A DNA stretch of 64,000 bases from Glandiceps talaboti. Its lineage: Eukaryota > Hemichordata > Enteropneusta > Spengelidae. The DNA is taken from positions 8,441,864-8,505,863 of the forward strand of contig NC_135550.1 of the NCBI RefSeq assembly GCF_964340395.1, in the 5' to 3' direction. Positions 21,290 to 33,107 of this stretch are shown here, piece after piece. Made by a program: the position numbers and the translations under genes. The notes under the pieces were generated by a model. The model was not told the DNA's origin. It ran no database searches and worked only from the letters and a program-made list of their open reading frames with translations. Position 1 is the first letter of the stretch. Every line of letters starts with the position of its first letter.

Positions 21290-21735
21290 GATACAATTGT
21301 TGCGTGTGACGTCTCTCTCTTGCAGAGTGTTTATAGACATTGTAATATACAATGGTTGCGTGTGTTTCTCTCTTGCAGAGTGGATTTATATACATTGTAA
21401 CACAGTGGTTGCGTGTCTTTGTCTCTTGCAGAGGGAGATTTACTAGTACATGTATATACATTGTAATACAGTTGTTGTCCGTGTCTGTCACATGTAGTCA
21501 AGACTGTGACAGCTCAAATCGTGCATGGTATATTCCAAACACAGTGTGCAATCATGATGTGATGCATGTTTAATTTGTTTTTGTTTTGTCTTTCAAAATT
21601 CTGAATGCGTAGTACCTCCATGTTAACGGTGTCCTTGTTAATGAAATCACCCTCTGCAAGAGACAGCAACTGTTACCGCAATGTACATAAATAACCCTCT
21701 GCAAGAAAAAGACATATTCAACAATAGTATCCGTA
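21290..21735. repeat. About 60-bp tandem repeat with inverted copies downstream
   Basis: Three direct units of TTGCGTGTGTTTCTCTCTTG CAGAG...ATATACATTGTAA (21295-21490), then two inverted copies (CCCTCTGCAAGAGACAGCAA, CCCTCTGCAAGAAAAAGACA) at about 21648-21730. Confidence 0.75.
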
Positions 21736-22384
21736 CGTTCTAACATGCCCGCCACTATGTGTCCATAATATTTTCTGGCAACAGTTGTAAAAGTATCTCG
21801 CTATAAGTTAACAAGAAATATCCAAATTGCACTTGTTGAAGTTGAAGATACCTACCCTAGGTTGTATTTGCATTGCCAATAACGTGTGTCACAATAATCA
21901 AGGGGGAGGGGTAAAACATAACTGTTAATAAGTTAATAAACAATCCTTCGTATTTATAATTTCCGCTAAAGTGTCAGAAATTTTAACTATTTATTTCGAT
22001 GTGTTGTTGTTATGGAAGATTGGCATCTATAGTGACCCTTTCTATTTTGTTTTTCAACTTGTATTTTTAATTTGTATTTCCATTTAGACATGACACGATG
22101 TTAACTATCCGAACACTGTCTTGGAATTGATCTAATACTTCGTAAGCCTAAAACTGTGTTTTAAAGCTTAGCCTATTAGATTTAGCATACTCTCCGTCAA
22201 GTCATTTGTTAACTTAGAATGTATATTCGTAATATTTTCTTCGAAGAGTCGAGGTGTTATCTGCACATATATTGATAAGACTTATGGGTCAATAGTAATT
22301 TTGTCGGGCATGAAGTCACTGAGGTCGAGAAAGTGAAAAGTGTCGACTCCTCCCTAATGTCGAAGCAAGCTTATGAACGTGTCG

Positions 22385-22560
22385 TTTAGGGAGCCTTCAG
22401 TAATTACAAGGGGGGGATTAGCTGGGTGTCACTTTTAACAAATCGGTCATCGGGGAGGGCCGTATTCTATATATCATAAATTAGGGGGTGGTCACATTTT
22501 ATATTGACTCATGTTTTGCAATTATTTTGTGATTTTGACATGATCCCACCCACTGCCACC
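22385..22560. repeat. Dispersed repeat R3, copy 2
   Basis: GGGAGCCTTCAGTAATTACA, GGGTGTCACTTTTAACAAAT, then TATTGACTCATGTTTTGCAA; collinear with 18261-18415. Confidence 0.7.
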
Positions 22561-23100
22561 AGTTCCAAATCCTACTGCTACCACATCCCACCACTGCCAC
22601 CATTGTACTGTAATATAACACATCAGTGAAATGCAACCCTCAGTTGTGGTGTGACAAGAGGAGCGGGCCTCACGGTACGTAGTAAAGGGGGAATAGCGTG
22701 GCAAGATATTTGGCATAATGTGGTGGAGTGGAGATGTTGACCTCGGTCCCGAGGTTATTAGCAAGCTGAGCACTCATCTAATATTTGGGAGCTAAGCCAA
22801 TAGATCCACACACAGGCATAAACATACTCACCGTGGTAATAGTATGAAAACAATGGCCTTTTAAAAACTATCAATGGAGGGTCATATTTTAGAGAAAGGA
22901 AACTGAGGGAGGACCAGTAGTACCCGACACAATCTCATTAATCTGCGCGCCGGTGCCTTCAAACTAACGACCGAAATCTGTATCCGAACCATTTCCAGTG
23001 GTGGAGAGCGGAGAATACGTTCTCAAACGGCTTTCCATGTGCGTGCGTGGTAGCCTCCTAGCTATTATCCAAGTAAATGTGCGTGGGCCATGGACGACTC

Positions 23101-23135
23101 GTCCATCCATCCATCCATCCATCCATCCATCCATC
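23101..23135. repeat. (CATC)n microsatellite
   Basis: Nine CATC units. Confidence 0.9.
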
Positions 23136-23500
23136 CACCTACCAACCTATCTATCCACCCACCATACATCTTTTCTCTGGAGATGTATAATGTATCTTAG
23201 TCTTTCATGGGTAAATTATGAGATGAAATTCTGAGATCAGTGATGTTAGTTGTGTGATTATCATATTTAAATTAGGTTCGAAATCATATACATGGTGTTA
23301 TGTTAGTAACCTATTATGTTTAAAAAAAAGAATTGGTCGCTAAATTTTGTGATAATAAATATAGTTGTGTTTCATTTTTCAAATGCTAGAACATCCACAT
23401 TTGAATCATCAACCTCAGTTACATTTTATAATTTAGTAATTTCGTGATTTTGAAGAAAAGTATGTTGTACTAGGTGACTATACACACTTGGTTTTTTTAA

Positions 23501-23758
23501 TGGCTACCTGTCAAGGATAGAACCATATTTAAACTTTTATTTATCACCTACAAATCTCTGAATGGACTATCACCAGGACACTCCGATCAACTGCCAAATG
23601 TTTATGGTCACGAAACCAAGTACAACAAACGTACTGTTGTCGTCTGGCGGGCGTGCATTCTCATAATCACGTGCTGTACTATACCCCGTCTATGGAATGA
23701 ACTGCCATTGGAAATACAACAAAAATCAACAGTTAAAGGCGTATCTAGAGCATTCTAA
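23501..23758 (+). mobile_element. Non-LTR retrotransposon (LINE) remnant: reverse transcriptase C-terminal end
   Basis: One 85-codon open frame reads WLPVKDRTIFKLLFITYKSL followed by NGLSPG and, near the end, PRLWNELPLEIQQKSTVKGV and a stop. These are hallmark tail motifs downstream of the reverse transcriptase domain in CR1/Jockey-type LINEs. The frame is closed by TAA just upstream, so the copy is truncated and inactive. It is followed 180 bp later by a SINE fragment. Confidence 0.85.
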
Positions 23759-23934
23759 CTGTCCAACGCCCCTGAACTCTACATCGTTGTGGAAACTGAC
23801 GCTTTATAAATTCACTGATTGATTGGTTGATCAATTCTTTTCAAAAACTTTAATTAACATTTGGTCGCAGATAATTATACTAATTTTTAATAGGGTAACT
23901 ATCCAGTAGTGCTTTCACTGCTATTTTATGAACA

Positions 23935-24110
23935 AGAGTGTGCGTCCCAGTCAACCCAGCTGTGAAATTAGGGACCTCGTATGATAGCGATTGCGATGTG
24001 GATAGTATACTCCCCAGGGAGTTGAAGAAGTATAATTGTGGTTGTGCTTCTATAGGTCCGTTCCAGTGGGAAAGCGCTATATAAAAATAATAACATTATT
24101 ATTATTATTG
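23935..24110 (+). mobile_element. SINE fragment (5'-truncated), same family as 57418-57770
   Basis: The body CAGTCAACCCAGCTGTGAAA ... GGGACCTCGTATGATAG ... TATACTCCCCAGGGAGTTGA ... AAAGCGCTATATAAA ends in an ATTATTATT tail. It matches the reverse complement of the complete element at 57418-57770, but the tRNA-like head is missing. Confidence 0.75.
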
Positions 24111-24536
24111 ACAATGTATACATGCATGTTTCTATTTATCAACCTAAGAAATGTTTTCGTTCGAAATGAACTACCTCCGTCGGCCAATACACATGTTTAT
24201 ATACATGTATATACACACTTTTTTTCCAACTTGACGGAAGAAAAAGAGGCTGTTGAACCAGAAATGAAATGTACACTTCTTGGATGTCGTCAGACAAGGT
24301 TTCACTTTAATACAAATATGTTAATGACCTGTGACGTCATTACATGCGAAATAACAAATTATGTATTCATGTCATGTGACATCGCAAAATACAACTGAGC
24401 TAGTATTAGGCTACTATGAAATCAACTACTGTTTTATTTATAAATTGAATTGTTTATTCCTTATTGGAAATCCACTAGACAACACAAGTGTATCATTCTC
24501 CAATGCAAATAAATTGTATTAAAAAAGTTTTCCGTT

Positions 24537-24594
24537 CAACAAACAAACAAACAAACAAACAAACAAATACACAAACAAACAAACAAACAAACAC
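24537..24594. repeat. (AAAC)n microsatellite
   Basis: About 13 AAAC units with one interruption, directly upstream of the candidate peptide ORF. Confidence 0.92.
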
Positions 24595-24616
24595 AAACTT
24601 ACTGTACTCGTTGGTC

Positions 24617-24757
24617 ATGAAGAAGTACATTAAATTAACCTTTATTCTAGTTTTCCTAGCCTTAGAAAACAGCACTCAAGCGTTTCCCCAACGAATTCCG
24701 AATTCTACATTGCTAGCCGGAAAAAAAAGAAACCCTGAAAATGAACGCACGTTTTGA
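24617..24757 (+). CDS. Possible short secreted peptide precursor (46 codons)
   Basis: ATG with G at -3; 46 codons to TGA. Seen: a start MKKYIKLTFILVFLALENST then QA, which has the charge, hydrophobic core and small residues of a signal peptide; then FPQRIPNSTLLAGKKR, where Gly-Lys-Lys-Arg is the canonical amidation plus dibasic cleavage site of neuropeptide precursors; then NPENERTF and stop. The frame is also open upstream through an AAAC microsatellite, so the ATG is not forced. The Lys-Lys codons sit in an A-run sensitive to sequencing error. There is no homology evidence. It may be chance. Confidence 0.25.
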   Translation: MKKYIKLTFILVFLALENSTQAFPQRIPNSTLLAGKKRNPENERTF

Positions 24758-24959
24758 CCAAAACAAACGTTGCTGTTTTGTAAAATGATAAAAAAGAGTA
24801 ACAATAAACCTGCAAGTTTTATCACCGTTTATTTTGAATATTAAAAAAGGCAAATAAATCATAGTACATTGCACGCCACCATCGGGAAAATGGGATAAAA
24901 TCGAGTGTGAATTTGTGAGCGACATCTACATTATGCAGAGGGAAGGACTCCTAAATGGA

Positions 24960-25048
24960 ACAGCCTGGAATCGTGAACTTGTGGTCACCTGCGTTCAAAG
25001 ATGGCGGCTGTTTGAGTGTTTGGCTTGGAATATGCTATTACAGTAAGG
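24960..25048 (+). promoter_or_regulatory. Candidate promoter / 5'UTR exon of gene 2 with YY1-type motif
   Basis: CAAAGATGGCGGCTG at about 24996-25010 contains the AAGATGGCGGC core bound by YY1, common just downstream of transcription starts. It is followed after about 35 bp by two possible donors (CA|GTAAGG at 25043 or AAG|GTAAAT at 25048). The ATG in the motif opens only a four-codon uORF (MAAV). The area is CpG-richer than the flanking intron. No TATA box is evident. That it serves the 26143 exon is inference. Confidence 0.4.
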
Positions 25049-26142
25049 TAAATACCCTTTCATTTGATGCACATAAAAACTCGTAGCTCGTATTTTGTGC
25101 TTCTAAACCTGTATTCTGTTCATGATCTCTTGGAACAGTAAAACTGTCCATTCTGTGTGGCGATTTCATTGGCAAATGTTGTCGTGTCTCAATGTTGTCT
25201 ACACCGTGGCCGTTTGAATGGGTTCTCTCATCAGAAAGAGTACGAGTCGCCGGGAAAACAAACCGTAGGAATTGTGACTGATTGAATGGAATACAGTGTA
25301 TAAAATGACCTTATCTACTTAATTCGTATAGTTTCTGGAGGAATACTAAGTGTTTTGGTTTATTTGATTGATTTCCCAGTCTGAACAGTAATGAATGCGT
25401 TAGTGGTAAGGACGCCGCTTGCCATGCCATGTTACCGTAATATAGGCAATGTCTGTCTATACACACGTTACATAAATTAGCATACATGTAAAGTCCCTGG
25501 GCTTCGGTACGAATGTCTGCACACACAACGGTCCAGTATATACTGCGTCCACGTTGCATCGGAAATCCGCGCTGTTCAGTTTTAGCACGTTTTCTTCGTC
25601 ATTATCGAAATACCTTGTGTATAATTTCATCTAGTTGGTGAGCACCAGATTGTGTGTGAAATCCAACACACGCAGCCTCGTAAGAGATGCCAGTTTGATG
25701 GTGACCTGAAGTCTGTTGATCGAACACATGCCGTTGTAATCACATATTAAACATAAGTATATCGACCAACACGACTTCGCCATGCGTCGCCGTTCGTCCA
25801 AGACGTATGACGTGGTTCTGGAAAAGTCTACACTTTAATACCCGTGCTTGTATATTGTACGTTAACTGCATGCCCCTTTATAGTTGAATGATTGTCTAAA
25901 TTTATGACGATTGTGAAATTTGCATAAATTGAAAGGCTAGAATTTTTCGTTCTCACTCTGTATGCTGTTTGCACGCAGAAACATGATTGGAAATCCAGCG
26001 ACCCTATTGGTTAATGTATAGGCGTGGGGTCACACCAGGTCAGTTTATGATTTACAAACGTCTCCATGCATTTCGCTGTGACCGTATTTAGCTCTAATTT
26101 TGCTACACTTAGTTCGAATATTGGACGCTATCAGTTCTAATA

Positions 26143-26244
26143 ATGAGTGGCCGTTCGCGGAGAAGGCAGTCACAGGGCTCCCGTAAAAGACCCAGACAAG
26201 GTCGTGGCGGTCTCGGGACAAGACTTCTGATGCCATACATACCG
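26143..26244 (+). CDS. Probable first coding exon of gene 2 (basic N-terminus)
   Basis: ATG with A at -3, an upstream in-frame stop (TAG at 26110), 34 codons in phase 0 and a strong donor CCG|GTAAGA. It encodes MSGRSRRRQSQGSRKRPRQG, then RGGLGTRLLMPYIP, an Arg/Lys-rich segment like a nuclear localisation signal. The next recognised exon (54790) also starts in phase 0 and is open upstream of its own Met, so the join is in frame. The 28.5-kb separation makes the link inferential: it could be an alternative first exon, or the exon of another gene, with translation then starting at Met in 54799. Confidence 0.55.
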
Positions 26245-27939
26245 GTAAGAAAGTAGAATATATTGTGTTTGCATATGAGGAAGTCTACCGTTACAGGTGG
26301 GTCGAACCCCGGACTCGACTGTTGTCAGTTGTCGTTCGATGGAGGAATATAGGACACCGGCTTCAAAGATCCATCCACGTTTCTGCTTATGTTGTTAGAT
26401 CACACCCTGTCAGCCTTGTTTGTTGTGTATGAACAATAAACCGTCACTGTGCAGTCGTCAAGAGTTTTCTCCTCAGCCATTGTACCAGTTTGTAACATGC
26501 ATCGAACAAGTTCTTTTGCGAGGGAAAATATGTATAAAACATAATGTCACGTGCTTTCAGTTGTGTTGACATTAACAGTGTAATAAATCACATGGTTATA
26601 AAAACAGGTCATGATCTAATAAGTGGCGTCTATTTCACATGTTTAGGATGCTGCACCACACTGTAGCTTTTATTGCGTACTTTCATTTTTCTATGAAAGC
26701 GGCCATCTTGCTCCTGAGGGCCTGAGTGTATTCTAGAATACCATATTGTGTACAGGCTACAGTGTGTGTGAAATCTGGACCACTTATTGCGCTAGACTGT
26801 CTAATTACAGTTAGAAACCAAGGTGGCTTGATTATCTAATTATCCCCCAAAAGAGAGGCCATTAATATTGTATGAATTTTGTAATTCAATATTTCGCTAT
26901 TATCATAAGAAACATTTTTTAATGTGTATTGCAGTGTAATATATAATATGATGTACAAAAGAGGGCTTTCATTCATTGAAAGCGCAGTTAGTAGGTCATA
27001 TATGTGTGTGTCTGTTGTTTTCATATTAAAGACAATTAGAAAGCCATTCAGAGAGGTGCTTTAGGCTCGCTCCATTGTTGATGTGTGAGAAAGAAATAAA
27101 GCTAGATCACTGAGTCTTTGACGTTTGTGGTGTCAAAAAAGAAGCAGGATTAACACCAAGGAATGAAAATACACTAAAGATTGTCCTAGTTTTTGTATTC
27201 AGCTAGTAAATTGTTTGAAAATTAAAAAAAAAGGCAGTTGATGTAGATGTCTATTGTCTCTTGTCCCCGGCACTTTAAAAGGGAAGACATTGTGTTTTCT
27301 CACTGAACCACATTGTTCGCTGTATTTGTCACAAAAGATAAGATTATTAGTAATACCAAATGAATGAATACTAACTCTCAGTCTGTACAGGTTATTGTGT
27401 ACATACAACCAGTGACAGGCTAGCATGAACAAGTGGAACTTGTTTAAATGGGGGAAAGTAAACAAATGAAATGGATTTATGAACACTTGGCACAGTGCAT
27501 TGTGGGAACTTAAGGACCTTATTACAACTCTGTGGTTTGATAGATAGGCCTTTGTACAGTGTACATGAAATGCCAGTGGAACTTTAAATTCGTTTGTGAA
27601 TGTGCGTGTATTATGTAAAAAGGTCTTATGAAAGTGTTCTTATCAAACCATGAAATGTAATACATGTGTCGTAGTTTCCAATTCATTTGTTTACTTTCAC
27701 ATTTTCTAACAAGTTCCACTTCTTCATGCTAATCTGTTGATGGTTGTATGAATACTAGTTCTGTTGGGGATAGTGGTGCCGTTGGTTTATCATTATCATC
27801 CATATTTCTTCTGTTTATCTTGTGAAATATGTTGTACAGATTTCATGGATTATGTCTCATTGAAAGATCAATATAAAAAAATCACCACCAACCATACATC
27901 ACATCTGATTCATGACCACAGAACAATAGGTGACACTAA

Positions 27940-28150
27940 TGCTAGGTACACAAACAAGTATTTTACCTTGTGCTAGGGGGTTAGGTAGAGAACATAACAT
28001 TATAGGCATTGTGGGTATAAAGTGGATAACTTGTGTAATATTTGCTGATTGTTAGGTACATTAAAAATATTTACTGTGTGCTAGGGGGTCATATGGAAGT
28101 ATTATAGGCATCATGTATAAGATGGTCACAACTTGTGTTTGTTATTGTTA
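27940..28150. repeat. Two-copy tandem repeat of about 120 bp
   Basis: ATTTTACCTTGTGCTAGGGG and ATTTACTGTGTGCTAGGGGG head two units with ATTATAGGCAT and AACTTGTGT following in each. Confidence 0.65.
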
Positions 28151-28904
28151 GTGAATTGCTAGCTATCTTATCAAAATGTTTTGTTCCAACTAACTTTTCT
28201 CTTTGTATTAATTGAAATTGTGTTTCATTTTCTGTTAATGTTTTTTTCTACACATTATGAAATAGCTCTGTATAAAAATCAGAAAATTTATTGCCCTACA
28301 ATATTATATTCATTTTCATAAAATTGGTATCTTTTAAATGAAAAGGGAAAAGTACATTGGCAGTCAAGGTTTACTGAGATAGAGACAAAAACTATTGTTG
28401 TAACAGTTTACATTTTGATATAAGTTATTGATTGGACGTTGGTTTAATTTTAGTATTTTGCTCACATTAGGGTGTCATTTCTAATGACTTCAGTGATTTT
28501 GTTGCAGTGTATGCTTTGGGGGCTTCCAATGTTTAATTTAACACCCTCTTGATCGCACCTGGTGATTGTATCTGCACAAAAGAGGCACTGCTATCCGCTT
28601 GTGCAATCTACCACATCAAACAACAACAGTTTTAGTTTGTGTCTATCTTAGTAAGCCGATACCTTGATTGCCACTGTGGTAACCGAGATAGGGAGCAGTG
28701 ATGATATATTCAGGGTAGCCTTAGGGCACATGATTCTGTATATCAAGAATACATTTGCATGTAAATGTAGACTCCGAGGCTGGAAAAACCCCACAATTGT
28801 ATTACATCACTTTTGTAGAATTTTTTATGTGAACTTACTGATAAGGTACTTACAGCTGGTGTCACATGATCTTTGCAATGTGATGACTTTGTTGAAGAAA
28901 TGAG

Positions 28905-29081
28905 CAGTGTGCCCTCTAAGCCAATTTGATGCACCACTGAAGCACACAATTTCTAATGACGTACCAAAATTTGGTGTTCCCCTATCTCTTACTACATGTG
29001 TGTGGTGACTCACAAGAAGTGCCAGTTTTTCTCTTTTTGACTCACAACAATAAAATTTGGCTATCATTAGAGGGCACACTG
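28905..29081. mobile_element. hAT-like MITE with perfect 8-bp TSD
   Basis: The terminal inverted repeats are CAGTGTGCCCTCTAA at the left and its complement TTAGAGGGCACACTG at the right. The flanks GAAATGAG (28897-28904) and GAAATGAG (29082-29089) are identical 8-mers. CAGTG-type ends with 8-bp duplications fit hAT. The interior has TGACTCACAA and a GCCAATTTGATGC motif shared with the copies at 33778 and 50310. Confidence 0.85.
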
Positions 29082-30187
29082 GAAATGAGAATTTCTCCCT
29101 TAACAACGACAATATTTCACATTACTGATACAAGAAAGTATCTTGTAGCTTTCTGCCTTTCATTGTGTAACGAACGTTAGACATCAAACAAGTTGTGGAC
29201 TGATAACCTTTGATCAAGCCAACATCAAAGTTGTCATGTGTATCAATGTTATGTGGTGATTTCTGATGTTTGACCTGTTACATGATTCATGATGAAATGG
29301 TCAAATCATTTATCAAATTTGACCAGTCAAATGAGAACAGCTGTCACCAGAAGTAAAAATAACACAAAATCTCCTATCTAGCTTTTTGAACATACAATGT
29401 AGTCCATCTATCAGTATTGTTTAAAATTAGAACTTTTCTAGAAAGTAAGTAGGACAGATTTTGATCCAATCAGATTCTGTAGCGCATTTACTGCATTATC
29501 CATGTGGATTATTGTGAAGACCCAGCTATTGCATCAAGAATTACTCTTCAAAAACAAGAAAAAGAAAGAGAATCACATTCTGGGTGTACTTAGTTTTCCC
29601 TGTTTAAATTAAGCCCCATTTTCTTCACTATATACAATGTACAATGTATGTGTGAAAAGAATATGGGGAGAGTACTAGTAGCTGATCATGTGCAAAGAAT
29701 GTGAGACCTTGGCTATATTGATCTGTAATAGTGAATGTACATGTACTGGTAATACTAAGAAATCAAGCTATGAGCAAATTAAGATAAACAAAAACTAAAA
29801 CTGTTATGTGAACACATAAAGCATTTAATGAATTTTGATGTACATGTAATTAAACTCATGGTAGGGTGACATTCAATGATTGCTGATACAGTGATAGCAA
29901 GTGTTCCTCAAGTGACAGCACAGTCATCCTTACTCAGTCTTTACACTGTTGTGATTACATTGATGTATCCACATAACCAAGGCTTTGCCATCACCCACTT
30001 GTGTTATCTACCATGACGTGTAGCAACTTTTTAGTTTGTGTATATCTTAGGTTGCTGGTAGGTTCATTTCCATAGTAATTATATTTACTACGTTCAGTCC
30101 AGCTACAATGAACCACTATTCATGTAAGAGACATGGACTTGAGATATATAAATAAGTGAGAATTATAAATAAGTGAGAATTTTATCA

Positions 30188-30448
30188 GGTTGTTGGTGAT
30201 TGAGTGGTTAAGCCACTTAACACTGTGGTTAGGCTACAAGCCCTAGGCTGGGTTTGATTAAAATTACCACGCTGTAAGTAAGAAGAGTGTTATTCAGTTT
30301 GATTGTACCGAACAAGGCACGTTTTCCTGGGTACTCCAGTTTCCTACTGAACTGAAGCAATGAGGAGCTGCCCTCACTGGACTTCTTGAGAGACAGAACA
30401 TTGATATGCTTAAAGAACTATCCAGTAAATAATAAAGATTATTACATG
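30188..30448 (+). mobile_element. tRNA-derived SINE, second family (diverged)
   Basis: The A-box-like GATTGAGTGGTTAAGCC and the B-box-like GGGTTTGATTAAA are about 45 bp apart. A body with CCTGGGTACTCCAGTTTCC and a tail AAATAATAAAGATTATTA follow. It shares the head and the GTACTCYRGTTYCC body motif with the copy near 63000. Both boxes are degenerate, so it is probably not transcribed. Confidence 0.65.
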
Positions 30449-30879
30449 TAGATACAACTGCTGTTTTAGAAGGCAAGCATTTATACTAATCAGATACAAG
30501 AAATTAGTAAGGGAGGAAAATGTAATGTTGAGTGGTAGATTGGGAAGGGAACACCTGTTAATAACATGCAGTCAATATTAAAAGATCAAAATATGCCTGG
30601 GGTTTTAGGGATAATTTAACAAAACTGTCCATGTTCTGTTAAAAACATCCACTACAACACCTTGTAGATCAAAATGAGCAGTTGTCTCTTTGCCCAGTGC
30701 AAACACAGTTATTATTGAATTTGTTTTAGGTAATATCTTGATCTGGGAGCGGTTCCCTACAAGATAGCCCAGACAGATGGCCAAACAAAATAGTGGGTGC
30801 ACAGGAGTTGTAGCCATTTCAACAAAAAATGTACAGGACGGTGTGCTTCACAAAAGATTCTTGACATGTTAAGGGAGTC

Positions 30880-31378
30880 ACCAGAGAGTCTGGACAGGAG
30901 TCATCATAAGAAAGTCTGTCCAGAAAATAGTCTGGAAATGGTCCTGACAAGAGAGTCTGGACAAGGGTTGGGGATCCACACAAGATAGTCTAGACAGGGT
31001 TCCAGATGACATAGTTTGTACATGGATCAGGGATCTACACAAGAGAGACTGGACAGGGGTCCCCCAAAAGAGGGTTTGGAGGAGGATGGGGATCCACACA
31101 CAAGAGTCGGGACAGGGTTCCCACATGAGAGTGTGAGTAGTGATCAAGGATCCCAGAGATAGTTTTGAAAGATACATGTAGTCTGGACAGGGGGTCACCA
31201 CAAGAGAGTCTGGACAGAAGTCATCACAAGAGAGTCTGGACAGGAGTCACCACCAGAGAGTCTGGACAGGAGTCACCACCAGAGAGTCTGGACAGGAGTC
31301 ACCACCAGAGAGTCTGGACAGGAGTCACCACCAGAGAGTCTGGACAGGAGTCACCACCAGAGAGTCTGAACAGGGTTA
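30880..31378. repeat. 26-bp minisatellite
   Basis: The unit is AGAGAGTCTGGACAGGAGTC then ACCACC; about six near-identical copies at 31200-31378, preceded by degenerate copies from 30880. As 26 is not a multiple of three, ORFs cycle through all frames and are artefacts. Confidence 0.92.
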
Positions 31379-32254
31379 ACCGTTGAACGGTTCCAATAAG
31401 TAAAATTCCAAACAAGTCCATACTGGGTCAGAAAATCTGTTGTGACCAGGAAATGGAGTCACAAATTTTCATCATATGAACAGACTTCCAATAGTGACAA
31501 ACGAGAGCCATTTACATTGAGTGCTCTGATGGGCAAATTTTATGACTCTTACTTTGAAACATCGATCACAAATTAAAACAGCAATTGGTTCAGTGTCAAT
31601 TTACAGCTGTTAGCTTATTGATCATCAAGTCAGTCCTCGACAGGGAAAAATTTCACAGCAGTTCTGAGAGTATGTTTGACATTTTTTGTTGGATGTACTA
31701 GTCTTGATGTTACATTTAGTAGTGTTGCTGTAGGGTTCGTGAATCCAGCTAGTGTTACTGTATGTCAAACCAGCCTTCCCCCACATAATTAAAGAGAAAT
31801 GGCTGTTAGTGTCCACACTTCTGTAAAATGCCTATACCGATGTGAACTTCCCATCAACTGAGAAAATGTCTCTGTTATCCATGTGGTGTTTTATACTACA
31901 AAATTATACTGCATCCTTAAATTGAAATACCCAAAGGATTATATGACAAACTCACTGAGTGACTGCTAAGATATGACTTTCCAATTAAATACTGATATAT
32001 GCCTGCTGTAAAATATGTATAAGTTTTACAGGAAGTAGTCCACTCTTCTGATTAGTTGAGACTTCTTTATTAATCGGTTGATTACTCTGTGTACACAGGC
32101 ATGATGATGTTGCTATGTAAACAATAATTTGTGTAAAACTGTATAGGGTTTGATTACTGGCAGTCAATTACATATCACTTGAGTATACAACATAAATAAG
32201 CCAAAAGCGAGAATAACTTAGAGTAATGAAAAATACATGTATGTTCCACTTACA

Positions 32255-32500
32255 GCCTAAAAATAGGTACAAGCCGATCAGATTGTGCTGAAATTTAGTG
32301 GGGATGTATTATCTGGGGATGTGGAGATGAAAAATTATTCACACAACATGGCGATCCCATCACTGGTGATATACTAGTATAAATTAGGTCTAAAAATGTC
32401 ATTTTGGTCAAAATCTTATATCTTGAAAACTACCTGGTGAATGGGGATGAAATTTGGTGGGGTGATTCTGAAGGGTAGGGTGGTATTCAGTTATGGTGTA
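32255..32500. repeat. R2 repeat, left-type copy
   Basis: GCTGAAATTTAGTGGGGATG, ATCTTGAAAACTACCTGGTG and GATGAAATTTGGTGGGG match the 16540-16980 units. Confidence 0.7.
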
Positions 32501-33107
32501 AATAACAAAAATGTTTTCAATATTAGACCAAACAGTAGAACCACATCATGAATATGAGAAGCACTTAAGGTATAAAGAGTTGGGTCTGCTATTTTTACTA
32601 TATAAAGGGAGTTATCTAAAATCTAGATGTAGTTTGGAAGAAGTCATATTTTCCTCATAAAATGCATACAATTTCATATTCAATAATATTTTACTGAAAT
32701 ACATGTTGTATGAATGACATCAGACTTAGTGCTCTTAACGTAGAGACGTGGTATGTTTGTGCCCGAGGCAAATCTTTCTGGTTGTACTTCTAGGTAACAT
32801 TAGTAATGGACTGTGCAACTTAGTATAAAAGAACGCAGAGAAAATAATGATGGCTGATTTTGTCATCTTTGAATTTAATTTAATTAGTGATAGAGATCAT
32901 GGCTACCATAAACAATTTGTAACTCTTTTAACTTTTCAACAGAGTCAACTTTATGTGGCGGTGAGTATTTATTTATTAGTACCATCTAGTAATGTTATTG
33001 AGGAAATAAATTTCTATTCACTTGTCACATGCTGTGTGTATATGCTTGAAGAATAATTTAACTGTGATTTGTATGTATACCTTGTAGCAGAATGTTGTGT
33101 TTAGTAT

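Larger units (their letters stand above)
17400..23480. other. CpG-richer intergenic region without a recognised gene
   Basis: CpG dinucleotides are visibly more frequent than in the flanking gene bodies. The longest ORFs (17389-17814 +, 141 codons; 18988-19239 -, 83 codons) have plausible composition but match nothing I know and lack clear splice context. It includes a C-run (19007-19019), a 60-bp repeat (21290-21490) and a repeat pair (18261/22385). Confidence 0.45.

Noticed and set aside
24036-24398. 120-codon ORF with a hydrophobic segment resembling a type II membrane protein
   Set aside because: It begins inside the SINE body and its hydrophobic part is the translated ATTATTATT tail.
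30880-31378. Regular direct repeats resembling a CRISPR array
   Set aside because: Head-to-tail 26-bp units without unique spacers in a eukaryotic genome: a minisatellite.
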